Shown piece after piece: positions 43,429 to 52,049 of a stretch of 64,000 nt of DNA; the stretch's first letter is position 1; every line of letters begins with the position of its first letter. The notes under the pieces are model-generated. The model was not told where the DNA came from. It saw only the letters and a list, made by a program, of their open reading frames with translations, and did no database searches. The DNA is from DATDAH01 sp963725155 (GTDB lineage Bacteria; Actinomycetota; Acidimicrobiia; Acidimicrobiales; DATDAH01). The stretch is from contig CAVRXU010000009.1 in NCBI GenBank assembly GCA_963725155.1, positions 62,001 through 126,000 of the forward strand, written 5' to 3'. A program made the translations under genes and the position numbers.

Positions 43429-44840
43429 GCCCGCAGCCTCACGACGAGACGGCTGTCGGCCCGCTGCCTGAGCTCGTCGACCCCGGTGGCGATGGCGGTG
43501 GCCAGAAGGCCGACGTCGGGGGCGGTGTCCTTGTCACCGGTCACGCCGAAGGCGAGCTGCCCGTTGTAGGAGAGGATCGCCGTGCCCACTCGGACGCCGT
43601 GGGTGATCGGCACGTACGGGCGGTACTCGAGCATCTCGCGGCCCAGGCAGTAGAGGGGGAGCTGCGGACCGGGCACGTTCGTGGTCACCGTGCTCACCGA
43701 CCGCTGTGGGAGTTGGTGCATGACGCGCACGGCCAGGCGACTGCCGGTCTCCATGAGCATCGGCGGAGCCAGGGCGCCGAGGGTCATCAACGCCTCGCCG
43801 GCCTCGGCCATGTGTGAGCCCTTGAGATCAGCCATCTGTTCGCGCACGGACGCCAACCGTTCGACGGGGTCGGCCAGGTGCACCGGGAGCTCGCAGAGGA
43901 TGGCGGAGACCTGATTGTCGAGCACGCCCTCGGTGCTCTCGCTGCGCACCGACACGGGGACCAGGGTCCGGACGACGGCGACGTCGGGATCCTCCCCCCG
44001 GGACAGCAGCAGCTCGCGATATCCGCCGCTCACCGCGCCCAGCACGACGTCGTTCACGGTGCCGCCGAACGCCTCGCGGACCGTCTTGACGTCGGCGAGG
44101 GACACCGAGGAGTGCGCCCAGGTCCGGTTGGGCCCGATGCTGCCCTCGATCGACAGCGGCTCGGTGGTGGAGAGATGACGGCCGAAGCGCACCAGTCCCT
44201 GCCCGGTGCGGGTGAGCGAACGCACCGAGCCCACCGGGTCAGTCAGCAGACCGGGCAACCGCCGGGCCAGGGCGCCGGCGTCACCGGCGAGACCGGCCCA
44301 GGCGTTGACGACTCTGGCCGCGGCCGATGGTTCGAGCTCCGGCTGCCAGGGCTCCGGGGCGGGGAGGTCCACGTCGCGTTCGACGTCGAGCAGGACGCCC
44401 AGCAGAGCGACCCCGGACACGCCGTCGACCATGCAGTGATGGATCTTGAAGATGAGCGACCACCGACCGTCAGGGAGGCCCTCCACCAGGACGGTCTCCC
44501 AGAGGGGGCGTGCTCGATCGAGGGGTTGGGACATGAGCTCGGCCATCAGCCCGCTGAGCGTCGCGTCGTCGCCCGGTGCCGGAAGGGCCACGTGGCGCAG
44601 GTGGTAGCTGAGGTCGAAGTTCTGGTCGTCCACCCACACCGGCCGCCCGAGCTCGAGGGGCACCGAACGCACCCGCTGGCGATACCGGGGGATCAGGTGG
44701 AGCTTCGAGCGGACCAGTTCCTCCAGGGCCTCAGCGGAGGGCGCTGGACCTTCGAACACGGAGACACCGGCGATGTGCATGTGGGCGATGCCGTCTTCGA
44801 GATGGAGGAACTCGGCATCGAGAGGGCTGAGACGGTCCAT
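43347..44840 (-). CDS. Wax ester synthase / diacylglycerol acyltransferase (WS/DGAT)
   Basis: A 497-residue acyltransferase that makes triacylglycerol or wax esters from acyl-CoA. Catalytic HHCMVDG near 139-145; MDRLSPLDAEFLHLED at the start; C-terminal VTTNVPGPQLPLYCLGREML and VGTAILSYNGQLAFGVTGD. The last 25 or so residues (SLTTEYQTRSAARTTSS) are an extension made by reading antisense through the end of the DUF47 gene. ATG 44840 has GGAAGG 10 nt upstream. A 14-bp palindrome and a DosR-like box lie upstream. WS/DGAT tgs1 is a classic dormancy gene in mycobacteria. Confidence 0.9.
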   Translation of the reverse strand: MDRLSPLDAEFLHLEDGIAHMHIAGVSVFEGPAPSAEALEELVRSKLHLIPRYRQRVRSVPLELGRPVWVDDQNFDLSYHLRHVALPAPGDDATLSGLMAELMSQPLDRARPLWETVLVEGLPDGRWSLIFKIHHCMVDGVSGVALLGVLLDVERDVDLPAPEPWQPELEPSAAARVVNAWAGLAGDAGALARRLPGLLTDPVGSVRSLTRTGQGLVRFGRHLSTTEPLSIEGSIGPNRTWAHSSVSLADVKTVREAFGGTVNDVVLGAVSGGYRELLLSRGEDPDVAVVRTLVPVSVRSESTEGVLDNQVSAILCELPVHLADPVERLASVREQMADLKGSHMAEAGEALMTLGALAPPMLMETGSRLAVRVMHQLPQRSVSTVTTNVPGPQLPLYCLGREMLEYRPYVPITHGVRVGTAILSYNGQLAFGVTGDKDTAPDVGLLATAIATGVDELRQRADSRLVVRLRAQASLTTEYQTRSAARTTSSPMRAQRR

Positions 44841-44906
44841 GGTTGTCAAGCCTTCCTACGCGCGGTCGGCAAGGGCGAGCACGTCGCTGAACCCTGCTCC
44901 GGTTCC

Positions 44907-44920
44907 TCATCCAAGGATGA
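44907..44920. promoter_or_regulatory. Perfect 14-bp palindrome upstream of WS/DGAT
   Basis: TCATCCAAGGATGA, perfectly self-complementary, 67 bp before the WS/DGAT start. It contains the -10-like CATCCT (44919-44914) expected from the DosR-like box at 44943. It may be a separate repressor site over the promoter or coincidental. Confidence 0.4.
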
Positions 44921-44942
44921 CCCCTCTCGCCGCTGGTGACGA

Positions 44943-44956
44943 GGGCACTAGGTCCC
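44943..44956 (-). promoter_or_regulatory. DosR-like box upstream of WS/DGAT
   Basis: Minus strand GGGACCTAGTGCCC matches 10 of 14 positions of the DosR core. With centre at -42.5, transcription would start at 44907 and CATCCT falls in the -10 position. That leaves a 66-nt leader containing the visible ribosome site. Confidence 0.42.
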
Positions 44957-44969
44957 GACCTGTGGAGGA

Positions 44970-46355
44970 TCAGGCGTCGACCTCGACCAGGTAGGGCTGG
45001 TCGCTGTCCTCGCCGCAGTCATAACCCTCGTCCGGGGCGAAGCGGGTGAACTCGCCGTCCTGGACCTGGAGGACGATCGTGCAGGGCGTGGGCTCATTGG
45101 ATCCAGGCTCGGTCGGCGCGTGCAGCCCACCGCCGGTCCAGGCCGTGGTCGAGGCCGCCTCCTCCAGGACGCAACTCCGCGTGAGGTCGTCAGCCCGGTC
45201 GCAGTCTCGGGCCGACTGGGCGAAGAGCAGCCAGGCGGACATGGCCTGGACCCCGAGTTCAGCGACCTTGCCCCCCTGGGCCTCCAGGAGGTCCAGGTAC
45301 TGCTGGGTGGCGGGGTTCTGGTCCGCCTCCTCGAAGGGCCAGAAGACCGTGCGCACGAACACCCCGTCCGCCGAGGCCCCCGCCGCCTCGACCCAGCCCT
45401 CGTCGTAGAGATTGGTCTCCATGAGCATCAGCTCTGGCCGGTAGCCGACCTCGTCCATGGCCTGCGTGAGCAGCGCGAAGTTCTCGCCCTCGCCGACGTA
45501 GTGCAGGAACTGGACCTGGTCCCGGTCCAGGGCGGCGGCGAAGAGGCCCCAGTTCGACTCGCCGAGGAGGTTGAAGGAGGACTCGTGGACGAACCTGAAG
45601 CCGACCTGTTCGAGCGCGTCGACGGCTTGGTCCTTCCGGAAGATGAGCGTGTCCAGGTCGCCGTAGACGATGCCGGCCCGCTCCCGGGCGGCCGGGTCGG
45701 TCTCGCCCACCATCAGGAAGGCGCCGACCTGAAAGCGGTCGGCGGCGTTGGGGACCGGCTGGACCGAGCGGACCTCGATGGGGTCCTGGCCGGCCAGACC
45801 GGCCTTCTCCGGGGTGACCGAGAACCCGGCGATGTCGATCAGATCACACGCCGCGCCGGTGGAGGTCCAGAAGTTGTCCTGGACCGCGCCGGACCCGACG
45901 ATGGCGAAGTCCTGACGACAGGCCTCGGCCATGACGGGCTGGTACTCGGTGACGGCGGCGTCATGCAGGTTCAGGTCAAGCTGCTTGCCGTTGATGCCAC
46001 CCGCGGCATTGCACCACTCGACGAAGGCCTCGGCTGCGTCGAAGATCTCCTGGTTGAGGCCGGGGCGGCCCTCGAAGCCCGGATCGGCCACGGTGCCCAG
46101 GGTGATGGTGTCCTCGGTGATCCCCTGGACCTCGTCGGGTCCGGCGTCCGGGACGGTGCCGCCGCCCTCATTGGGGCCGCACACCCCGGCCAGGTCGCCG
46201 AAGTCACCGGCGCCACCTCCGCCCTCTGCCTCGACCGTGGCCGCCGTTTCGGCTCCCAGCCCGCCCGACTCGTCCACGCCGCGGTCGCTCGAGCAGCCGG
46301 CGGCGAGCAACGCCCCGACGGCGGCCACCGCGAGCACGAGCCGCCTCGGCCTCAT
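44970..46355 (-). CDS. Solute-binding lipoprotein (branched-chain amino acid type)
   Basis: A 461-residue lipoprotein: signal with lipobox LLAAGC (Cys21), then a Gly/Glu-rich linker and a periplasmic-binding fold of the LivJ type (TEDTITLGTVADPGFEGRPG, EAFVEWCNAAGGINGKQLDL, VGSGAVQDNFWTSTGAACDL). No permease or ATPase genes are adjacent, so it either serves a transporter elsewhere or is a receptor. Substrate unknown. It precedes the WS/DGAT gene on the same strand. Confidence 0.85.
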   Translation of the reverse strand: MRPRRLVLAVAAVGALLAAGCSSDRGVDESGGLGAETAATVEAEGGGGAGDFGDLAGVCGPNEGGGTVPDAGPDEVQGITEDTITLGTVADPGFEGRPGLNQEIFDAAEAFVEWCNAAGGINGKQLDLNLHDAAVTEYQPVMAEACRQDFAIVGSGAVQDNFWTSTGAACDLIDIAGFSVTPEKAGLAGQDPIEVRSVQPVPNAADRFQVGAFLMVGETDPAARERAGIVYGDLDTLIFRKDQAVDALEQVGFRFVHESSFNLLGESNWGLFAAALDRDQVQFLHYVGEGENFALLTQAMDEVGYRPELMLMETNLYDEGWVEAAGASADGVFVRTVFWPFEEADQNPATQQYLDLLEAQGGKVAELGVQAMSAWLLFAQSARDCDRADDLTRSCVLEEAASTTAWTGGGLHAPTEPGSNEPTPCTIVLQVQDGEFTRFAPDEGYDCGEDSDQPYLVEVDA

Positions 46356-46381
46356 GGATCCGTCCGTCTCGGGTCGGGCCG

Positions 46382-46828
46382 TCAGGGGACGGCGGGAACC
46401 GGGGCGTCGTGGTGACCGAAGAGCACCTCGGCGGTCACCGGCCGGGCCAGGTCGGCCAGGTCCGCGGCGAGGTCGACGAGCAGGTCGTCGATGGTGATCA
46501 TCCCTACGAAGCGGTCGTCGCGCACGACCGCGACGCGGCGCACGGCGTGGGTGCGGAACAGGGTGAAGGCGCCGTGCAGGTCGGCCTCCGCGGCAATGGT
46601 CACGACCGGCGAGCTCATCACCGAATCGACCCGGGCGTCAGGCGACAGCCGGGCGGCCATGCCCCGGCGCACCAGATCACGGTCGGTCACGATGCCGACC
46701 AGCTCCTCGCCGTCGACCACCGCCAGTGACCCGACGGCCGCCACCTCCATGATCTTGGCCGCATGGGTGATGGTGCGGTCCGGGGCGATGCCGACGCCAG
46801 AACGGCGGATGCCGTCGATCGTTCTCAT
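46382..46828 (-). CDS. Two-CBS-domain protein (Hrp1-like)
   Basis: A 148-residue protein made of two CBS motifs: ITHAAKIMEVAAVGSLAVVD...GIVTDRDLVRRG and VDSVMSSPVVTIAAEADLHG...RRVAVVRDDRFVGMITIDDL. CBS pairs bind adenine nucleotides and report energy state. Size and layout match Hrp1 of the mycobacterial dormancy regulon. AGGAG precedes ATG 46828; a longer in-frame start gives an implausible extension. It follows the DUF1918 gene by 29 nt. Confidence 0.87.
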   Translation of the reverse strand: MRTIDGIRRSGVGIAPDRTITHAAKIMEVAAVGSLAVVDGEELVGIVTDRDLVRRGMAARLSPDARVDSVMSSPVVTIAAEADLHGAFTLFRTHAVRRVAVVRDDRFVGMITIDDLLVDLAADLADLARPVTAEVLFGHHDAPVPAVP

Positions 46829-46857
46829 GGTGAACTCCTGTCTCGATGGCGTCGGGC

Positions 46858-47058
46858 TCAGCCCGACGACTTCCGGTAGTGCTTGACGGACGCGTCGGAG
46901 CCGGGGAAGAAGAGGCTCTCGTGCTCGCTGTCCTCCCACTGGACGAGGTACGGCGGTCCGCCGTCCTTGCCCTGGACTTCCAGGATCTTGCAGTCCCGTT
47001 CCGGCTCACCGACGCGGTGGCCGCGGATCACGATTCGATCTCCCACACTGGCGCGCAT
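46858..47058 (-). CDS. DUF1918 protein
   Basis: A 66-residue protein starting MRASVGDRIVIRGHRVGEPE, with CKILEVQGKDGGPPYLVQWE and EHESLFFPGSDASVKHY: the DUF1918 signature in full. Small SH3-like barrel, function unknown, common in actinobacteria. GGAG lies 8 nt before ATG 47058. Next gene is the CBS protein on the same strand. Confidence 0.9.
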   Translation of the reverse strand: MRASVGDRIVIRGHRVGEPERDCKILEVQGKDGGPPYLVQWEDSEHESLFFPGSDASVKHYRKSSG

Positions 47059-47166
47059 CACGTCGCTCCTCGTCTCCGGGGTCCGGGTCGGGACCCATGG
47101 TCCTCCCTCCGTGCTGACGGCGACAGGGCCGAACGTCACGATCGGTCGGGGTGACCCCCCGAGGTC

Positions 47167-47931
47167 TCAGGAGAGGATTGCTGCCGGTCCAGGGCGGAGG
47201 TCGTGGTTGACGAGGTCGAGCTGGCGCCGGGTCGCGGCCCGGAGGCAGCCGAGGCGGCGTTCGTCGAGACGGTCGCACGCCCAGTCCCAGTGGAGCGCGG
47301 CCCAGTCGCCTGGGCGCCATCCGGCCACGAAGCCCGCATGGCCTTCGGCGATCCGAACCTCCTCGACCCGGGCGGTGCCGAGCTCGAGGCGGCCGTCCCG
47401 CCAGACCAGAGGTCTGCTGCGCACCTGCGCGTGGTCGGACTCGACCGCGACGAGTCGCCCCCAGCGGATCCGGCACTGGTCGAGTACCCGGAGGGGCTCG
47501 TCGACGACGCCGCGGCGAAGCAGGCCGATCCACGGGTACACGCTGAGCACGTGGAAGGCGTGAGTGGGGACACCGCCCGCCTCGATGGCGGCGGCCACCT
47601 GCGACCACGCCACGCCCGTGCGGTCCCGGAACCGGTCGCGGAGATGCCAGCCGAACTCGGACCGCGTGACCCGGCCGGTGAGATCGTTCCCCAACCAGTA
47701 GGCCTCTACGACGCGAAGGTCGAGGGGGTCGTCCACCCCGGCACTGCCGGCGATCAGCTCGAGGTACGGCCACGCCCCCTCGAACTGCCGGGCGAGGTCG
47801 ACCAGGCCGGCGTCGGCGTGCCCCGAGGTCCCGTACTCCAGCAGGGCCAGGTGGTCGTCGGGACCGCAGTACCCGAGCGCGTTGGGGGGGTAGGCGAAGC
47901 GCGTGAAGAGGACCGCCCCTTCGGCGGTCAC
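47167..47931 (-). CDS. DUF6390-like, hydrogenase-associated protein
   Basis: A 254-residue protein: FTRFAYPPNALGYCGPDDHL at the start, HADAGLVDLARQFEGAWPYL, VVEAYWLGNDL, and GDWAALHWDWACDRLDERRL near the end. I recognise it as the DUF6390 type found in group 3b hydrogenase clusters. GTG 47931 overlaps the hypC stop as GTGA, making it the last gene of the operon. A maturation or assembly role is likely but unproven. Confidence 0.7.
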   Translation of the reverse strand: MTAEGAVLFTRFAYPPNALGYCGPDDHLALLEYGTSGHADAGLVDLARQFEGAWPYLELIAGSAGVDDPLDLRVVEAYWLGNDLTGRVTRSEFGWHLRDRFRDRTGVAWSQVAAAIEAGGVPTHAFHVLSVYPWIGLLRRGVVDEPLRVLDQCRIRWGRLVAVESDHAQVRSRPLVWRDGRLELGTARVEEVRIAEGHAGFVAGWRPGDWAALHWDWACDRLDERRLGCLRAATRRQLDLVNHDLRPGPAAILS

Positions 47932-48173
47932 GATTGGGGCACTCCTCTTTGCAGGTCGTCGAGCATGTCGGTCAGCACGGTGGCGGCCTCCTCGTCGATG
48001 ATCTCGACGGCGAGGCCGGTGTGGATCAGCACCCACTCATCCGGCTCCGGCGGACGGTCCTCCAGCACCAGCACCGCGAGCGAGACCGAGCGGTGGGACC
48101 CACCCACCTCGACCACGGCCTGGGCGCCGTCGGCACTCACCGAAACGACCCGACCGGCGCTACTGAGGCACAT
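47928..48173 (-). CDS. hypC: HypC/HybG-type hydrogenase maturation chaperone
   Basis: An 81-residue protein with the essential N-terminal Cys2 (MCLSSAGRVVSVS), AVVEVGGSHRSVSLAVL and DEWVLIHTGLAVEIIDEEAA, all typical of HypC. It carries the Fe(CN)2CO unit to the large subunit with HypD. It overlaps the protease gene by 14 nt. The other hyp genes (A, B, D, E, F) are not in this window. Confidence 0.9.
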   Translation of the reverse strand: MCLSSAGRVVSVSADGAQAVVEVGGSHRSVSLAVLVLEDRPPEPDEWVLIHTGLAVEIIDEEAATVLTDMLDDLQRGVPQS

Positions 48174-48642
48174 CCGCGTCCCTCATGGCGCGCACCTCAG
48201 TCAGGACGCGCTGGGCGACGTCGTCGATCACGGCCGCCACCGCCTGCGTGAGCCCTGGGCCCTCGCTGAACGTCTGACCCTCGATGCCGAGCACGACCAG
48301 ATGTGGTGGCAGCCGGTCCAAGGCCTGGCCGAGGCCGACCGCCGCCGCCAGGCCCGCCCCGTGGCTGCTCGTCCCCGGCCGCCAGGGCGGGAACGCCCCG
48401 GACCCAGGCCTGACCTCGAAGCGGTGCACGGTCCCGGCACGGGCGTCGGAGCGCACGGCGTCGACGACCACGGCGGCGTCGGCGCCCGTCCACGCGTCCA
48501 AGAGCCGCGCCGGCTCGCCATCGACCTCCACGACCGGAACCCCTTCGGGGAGGCCGTCGGCCGCACGGCGCACCACTTCGAGCCCCACCCCGTCGTCATG
48601 CCGGAACGGGTTGCCCACGCCGATCACCGCGACGACGCTCAT
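48160..48642 (-). CDS. Hydrogenase maturation protease
   Basis: A 160-residue HycI/HoxW-type endopeptidase: VIGVGNPFRHDDGVGLEVVR (metal-sensing Asp), VVEVDGEPARLLDAWTGADA, GTSSHGAGLAAAVGLG (the conserved His region) and LPPHLVVLGIEGQ. It removes the C-terminal peptide from the large subunit after nickel insertion; that subunit indeed has 9 residues after its last Cys/His motif. Overlaps the large-subunit gene by 4 nt. Confidence 0.9.
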   Translation of the reverse strand: MSVVAVIGVGNPFRHDDGVGLEVVRRAADGLPEGVPVVEVDGEPARLLDAWTGADAAVVVDAVRSDARAGTVHRFEVRPGSGAFPPWRPGTSSHGAGLAAAVGLGQALDRLPPHLVVLGIEGQTFSEGPGLTQAVAAVIDDVAQRVLTEVRAMRDADVPQ

Positions 48643-49943
48643 GCCCGGTCCACGGTGACGTCGAGGAAGTGGGTCGCGCACGAGATGCACGGATCGTGGT
48701 TGCGGATGACCTGTTCGCACCTGTGGCCCAACTCGTCGTCAGGGAGGTCGAGGTGGCCCTCGACGAAGTGGAACAGGTCGTGTTCGATGGTCGGCTGGTT
48801 CTGCGACGTGGGGGGCACGATGCGGGCGTCCACGATCACGCCGTCAGCGTCGATCTCGTACCGGTGATAGAGCAGGCCCCGGGGCGCCTCGGTGACGCCG
48901 TGCCCGACCCCCGCGACCGGCTCCACGTCGATCGCCGGCCGGTCGGGCGGCTCGTATCCCTCGATGATGGCGATGGCCTCCTCGCACGCGTGCACCACCT
49001 CGACGGCCCGGATCACGATGCTGCGAAACGGATTTCGGGACTCCGGCCCGAGTCCGACCTCGCCCGCCGCGTCGCGGGCGCCGGCCGAGAGCTGGTCGAA
49101 GTTCAGACCGAATCGGGCTTGGGGGCCGACCAGGTAGTTGCCCCGCTCGAGCAGGTGGGCGTGCAGCGCCGTCGAGCGCGCGACGTGCTCCTCCTCGACG
49201 TGCTCGTCGAACTCGGCGGCGCCGATGTCGAGGCCGCGGCTCGAATGGATGCGGCCACCGATGACGGCGTACTCGTCCGGACGACGCAGAGCCACCAGCT
49301 CGTGGTCGTGCTCGAGGTCGGGGAACTCGAATCCGCCGACCCAGCGGACCGTCGCCAGAGCCAGGTCGCGGCCGCGAAGGAGGCGATCGCGGAGCGGCGC
49401 CAGCTCGCGCCGGGTGGGCACCCGGTAGAAGCCACCGACGCGGACGTTCACCGGGTGGATGGCCCGCCCGCCGAGCGTCTCCAGCAACTCGTTGCCGATC
49501 TTCTTGAGCGCCAGACCGTCCTCGACGACGACGCGGTGGTCGGCTGCCATCTCGATGGCTCCGTCGTAGCCGAGGAAATCGGGGGCGTGGAGCATGTAGA
49601 TGTGCAGGGTGTGGCTCTCGATCCACTCGCCGCAGTAGAGGAGACGGCGTAGGTCACGGAGCGGCCCTCCCACCTCGACCCCGCAGGCGTCCTCGATCGC
49701 CTCGCACGCGCTCATCTGGTACGCCACCGGGCAGATCCCACAGATCCGGGCGGTGATGTCCGGCGGCTCGGTGAACCGGCGGCCACGGAGGAACGCCTCG
49801 AAGAAGCGGGGCGGCTCGTAGATGCGGAGCTGCACGTCGGCGACGGCGCCGTCACGGATCTCGACGTGCATGGCGCCCTCGCCCTCGACCCGGGCGAGGG
49901 CATCGACCTTCATCGTCCGGCTGGCCGGCGCCCGGTGGGTCAT
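48639..49943 (-). CDS. Group 3b [NiFe]-hydrogenase large subunit
   Basis: A 434-residue catalytic subunit. L1 motif RICGICPVAY (Cys68, Cys71) and L2 motif DPCISCATH (Cys419, Cys422, His425) give the four NiFe ligands. The remaining FLDVTVDRA is the peptide expected to be cut off. LARVEGEGAMHVEI and ESHTLHIYMLHAPDFLGYDG are typical of the NAD(P)-linked sulfhydrogenase (HydA, group 3b) branch. It couples H2 and NADP(H) in the cytoplasm. All operon junctions are overlaps. Confidence 0.93.
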   Translation of the reverse strand: MTHRAPASRTMKVDALARVEGEGAMHVEIRDGAVADVQLRIYEPPRFFEAFLRGRRFTEPPDITARICGICPVAYQMSACEAIEDACGVEVGGPLRDLRRLLYCGEWIESHTLHIYMLHAPDFLGYDGAIEMAADHRVVVEDGLALKKIGNELLETLGGRAIHPVNVRVGGFYRVPTRRELAPLRDRLLRGRDLALATVRWVGGFEFPDLEHDHELVALRRPDEYAVIGGRIHSSRGLDIGAAEFDEHVEEEHVARSTALHAHLLERGNYLVGPQARFGLNFDQLSAGARDAAGEVGLGPESRNPFRSIVIRAVEVVHACEEAIAIIEGYEPPDRPAIDVEPVAGVGHGVTEAPRGLLYHRYEIDADGVIVDARIVPPTSQNQPTIEHDLFHFVEGHLDLPDDELGHRCEQVIRNHDPCISCATHFLDVTVDRA

Positions 49944-50743
49944 GACCCGCGCCGGACGGTGGGGGTCGGTAGCAGGACCTCACTCGTCGACCGGAAGTCA
50001 TCCGCCCAGGCGTGGAAGGTGCGAAACACCCGGCCGACGTCGGCGTCCTCCATGCCGAGCCGGGTCAGCGCGGGCACGAGGGCCGCCGGCTGGGGTGTCT
50101 CCATGGGCCCGAAGCAGCCGTAGCAGCCACGGTGATAGCGGGGGCAGAGGGCGCCGCAGCCCGCGTGGGTGACGGGACCGAGGCAGGGCACCCCGCTGGC
50201 GACCATGACGCACACGTTCCCGGCGGCCTTGCACTCGAGGCACACGCTGTGCGCACTGACGGCGGGCGGCCGTCCGTGCAGGAAGGCGCTGATGACCTCC
50301 AGGAGCTGGCCGCGGTCGATCGGGCAGCCCTGCAGCTCGAAGTCCACGGCCACGTGCGCCGAGATCGGCGTCGAGCGGTCGAGGGTCGAGATGAAGCCGG
50401 GGTCGGCGTAGACGATGGCGAGGAACTCCTTCACGTCGCTGAAGTTCCGCAGCGCCTGGATGCCACCCGACGTGGCGCAGGCGCCGATGGTGACGAGGCG
50501 CTTGGACGCGGCCCGAATCTCGCGGATGCGTTCGCGGTCGGCGGGTGTGGTGATCGAGCCTTCGACGATCGACAGGTCATACGGACCGTCGGCCGTCGCG
50601 CTCGATGCCTCCAGGAAGTAGCCGATCTCCACGGCGCCGGCCACGTCGAGGAGCTCGTCCTCGCAGTCGAGCAGCGTCAACTGGCAGCCGTCGCAGGACG
50701 CGAACTTCCACACCGCCAGGCGCGGCTTGCCGTCGGAGCTCAT
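49940..50743 (-). CDS. Group 3b hydrogenase small subunit
   Basis: A 267-residue Fe-S electron-transfer subunit. Cys17 and Cys20 in KFASCDGCQLTLLDCEDELL begin the proximal [4Fe-4S] site, completed by GACATSGGIQ and the later VPCLGPVTHAGCGALCP; CYGCFGP adds more cysteines for further clusters. HydD-type (sulfhydrogenase delta). GTG/ATG overlaps of 4 nt with both neighbours indicate coupled translation. Confidence 0.92.
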   Translation of the reverse strand: MSSDGKPRLAVWKFASCDGCQLTLLDCEDELLDVAGAVEIGYFLEASSATADGPYDLSIVEGSITTPADRERIREIRAASKRLVTIGACATSGGIQALRNFSDVKEFLAIVYADPGFISTLDRSTPISAHVAVDFELQGCPIDRGQLLEVISAFLHGRPPAVSAHSVCLECKAAGNVCVMVASGVPCLGPVTHAGCGALCPRYHRGCYGCFGPMETPQPAALVPALTRLGMEDADVGRVFRTFHAWADDFRSTSEVLLPTPTVRRGS

Positions 50744-51588
50744 CGTTCCCGCACGGCCAGCAGAGGGGCGAGGTCAGGGTGGTCGAAGACGGGCCCGTCG
50801 AGGCAGATGAAGCGTCCTCCGAGTTGGCAGTGACCGCAGTGTCCGATGGCGCACTGCATGTTGCGTTCCGCCGACAGCCTGATCGACCGGGCCGGGACGC
50901 CCCGATCGAGGAGCGCGTTGGCGGTGTAGCGCATCATGACCTCGGGGCCGCAGACCAACGCGACCGTCGACGCGGGCGAGACATCCGCCCGGCGGACCAG
51001 CTCGGTGACGAGGCCCACGTCGCCGGTCCAGCGATGGTCGGCGCCGCCCGGGGCGTAGTCGACCGTGATCTCCACCTGGAAGTCGGTCCGGTCGAGCCAG
51101 GCGTCGAGCTCGCCCCGAAAGACGAGGTCGTCGGGCGACCGGGCGCCGACGAGCAGGGCGACCTTGCCGAACCGGTCCCGATGCTCCAGGGCCGAGTGGA
51201 TGGCCAACCGAAGCGGTGCCAACCCGATCCCACCGGCGACGATGAGCAGGTCGCCGCCGTGGGCCCGCTCGACCTCCCACTCGGTGCCGAAGGGTCCCCG
51301 CACCCCGACGACGTCGCCGACCGGGGCGTCGGTGAGTGTGGTCGTCGCCGGCCCCGCGGCGCGAATGGTGTGTTCGAGCAGGCCACCGGAAGGCCGTCCG
51401 CTGCTCGAGATCGGCACCTCCCCGACACCGAAGGCCCACAGCATGAAGAACTGCCCCGGCTTGGGAGGTTCCACCGCCCGGTCGATCGGGGCCATGGTGA
51501 GCGTGACCGTGTCCGCGGTCTCCCATCGCTTGGCGGTCACCCGGTACGGCACCGGTGTCATCGGCATCGACGGCGGCACGCTGCTCAA
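50740..51588 (-). CDS. Hydrogenase FAD/NAD(P)-binding subunit (HydG-like)
   Basis: A 282-residue diaphorase: FAD domain (PKPGQFFMLWAFGVGEVPIS; here SSSGRPS stands where RxYS is usual), NAD(P) domain (LLIVAGGIGLAPLRLAIHSA, VALVCGPEVMMRYTANAL) and a C-terminal [2Fe-2S] site (CAIGHCGHCQLGGRFIC). It links the Fe-S chain to NAD(P)H. Member of the HydG/DHOD-beta family. Position between the CNB gene and the small subunit. Confidence 0.9.
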   Translation of the reverse strand: MSSVPPSMPMTPVPYRVTAKRWETADTVTLTMAPIDRAVEPPKPGQFFMLWAFGVGEVPISSSGRPSGGLLEHTIRAAGPATTTLTDAPVGDVVGVRGPFGTEWEVERAHGGDLLIVAGGIGLAPLRLAIHSALEHRDRFGKVALLVGARSPDDLVFRGELDAWLDRTDFQVEITVDYAPGGADHRWTGDVGLVTELVRRADVSPASTVALVCGPEVMMRYTANALLDRGVPARSIRLSAERNMQCAIGHCGHCQLGGRFICLDGPVFDHPDLAPLLAVRER

Positions 51589-52049
51589 GGCTCACCTCCG
51601 CCATAGAGGTCGACCAGTCGCAGGCGGGTGGCTTGAAGCCGCTCCACCAGCAGGGCGGCGAACCGCTGCACGAGGGCATAGCCCAGGCGGGGGTCGGCAT
51701 CGCACTTCTGGCGCAGGCAGGTCGCGTCGAGCGCGACCGCCGCGGTGTCGGTCACCGCCACGGCGTCGAACTGCCACCTGAACGGCGGGAAGAGCCAGGA
51801 GGCCCCGAGCACCTCGCCCGCGCCGAGGGTGGCGATGACGATGGCGCCGGCATCGGGCACGTGCACCTCCAACGCCACCTTCCCCTCGCGAAGCACGTAG
51901 AAGTGCTCGGCGGGATCGGCTTCGGAGAACACCGTCGCCCCCGCCGGGAACCGCACGTTCTGGCCGCAGCCCGACAGAAACTCGATGTCGACCGGTTCGA
52001 GACCGGCGAAGAACTCGTGGTCGGCCAGCAGGTCGGCGATCGACTTCAT
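51585..52049 (-). CDS. CNB-fold protein inside the hydrogenase operon
   Basis: A 154-residue Crp-type CNB fold without HTH. Entry IADLLADHEFFAGLEPVDIE and HFYVLREGKVALEV are standard, but the nucleotide cassette is altered to VLGASWLFPPFRWQFDAVAV: no FGE and a Trp-Leu-Phe-Pro-Pro insert. So cAMP binding is doubtful and another ligand is possible. It overlaps both flanking hydrogenase genes by 4 nt, so it is made in step with the enzyme and may be a subunit or activity switch. Confidence 0.82.
   Translation of the reverse strand: MKSIADLLADHEFFAGLEPVDIEFLSGCGQNVRFPAGATVFSEADPAEHFYVLREGKVALEVHVPDAGAIVIATLGAGEVLGASWLFPPFRWQFDAVAVTDTAAVALDATCLRQKCDADPRLGYALVQRFAALLVERLQATRLRLVDLYGGGEP

Noticed and set aside
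47090..47104. GGACC-CAT-GGTCC inverted repeat as a DosR-like box for DUF1918/CBS
   Set aside because: The arms are 3 bp apart instead of 2, and its centre is only about 40 bp from an ATG that has a Shine-Dalgarno and no NANNNT hexamer in register. Family logic is tempting but the sequence does not support it as well as the other six.
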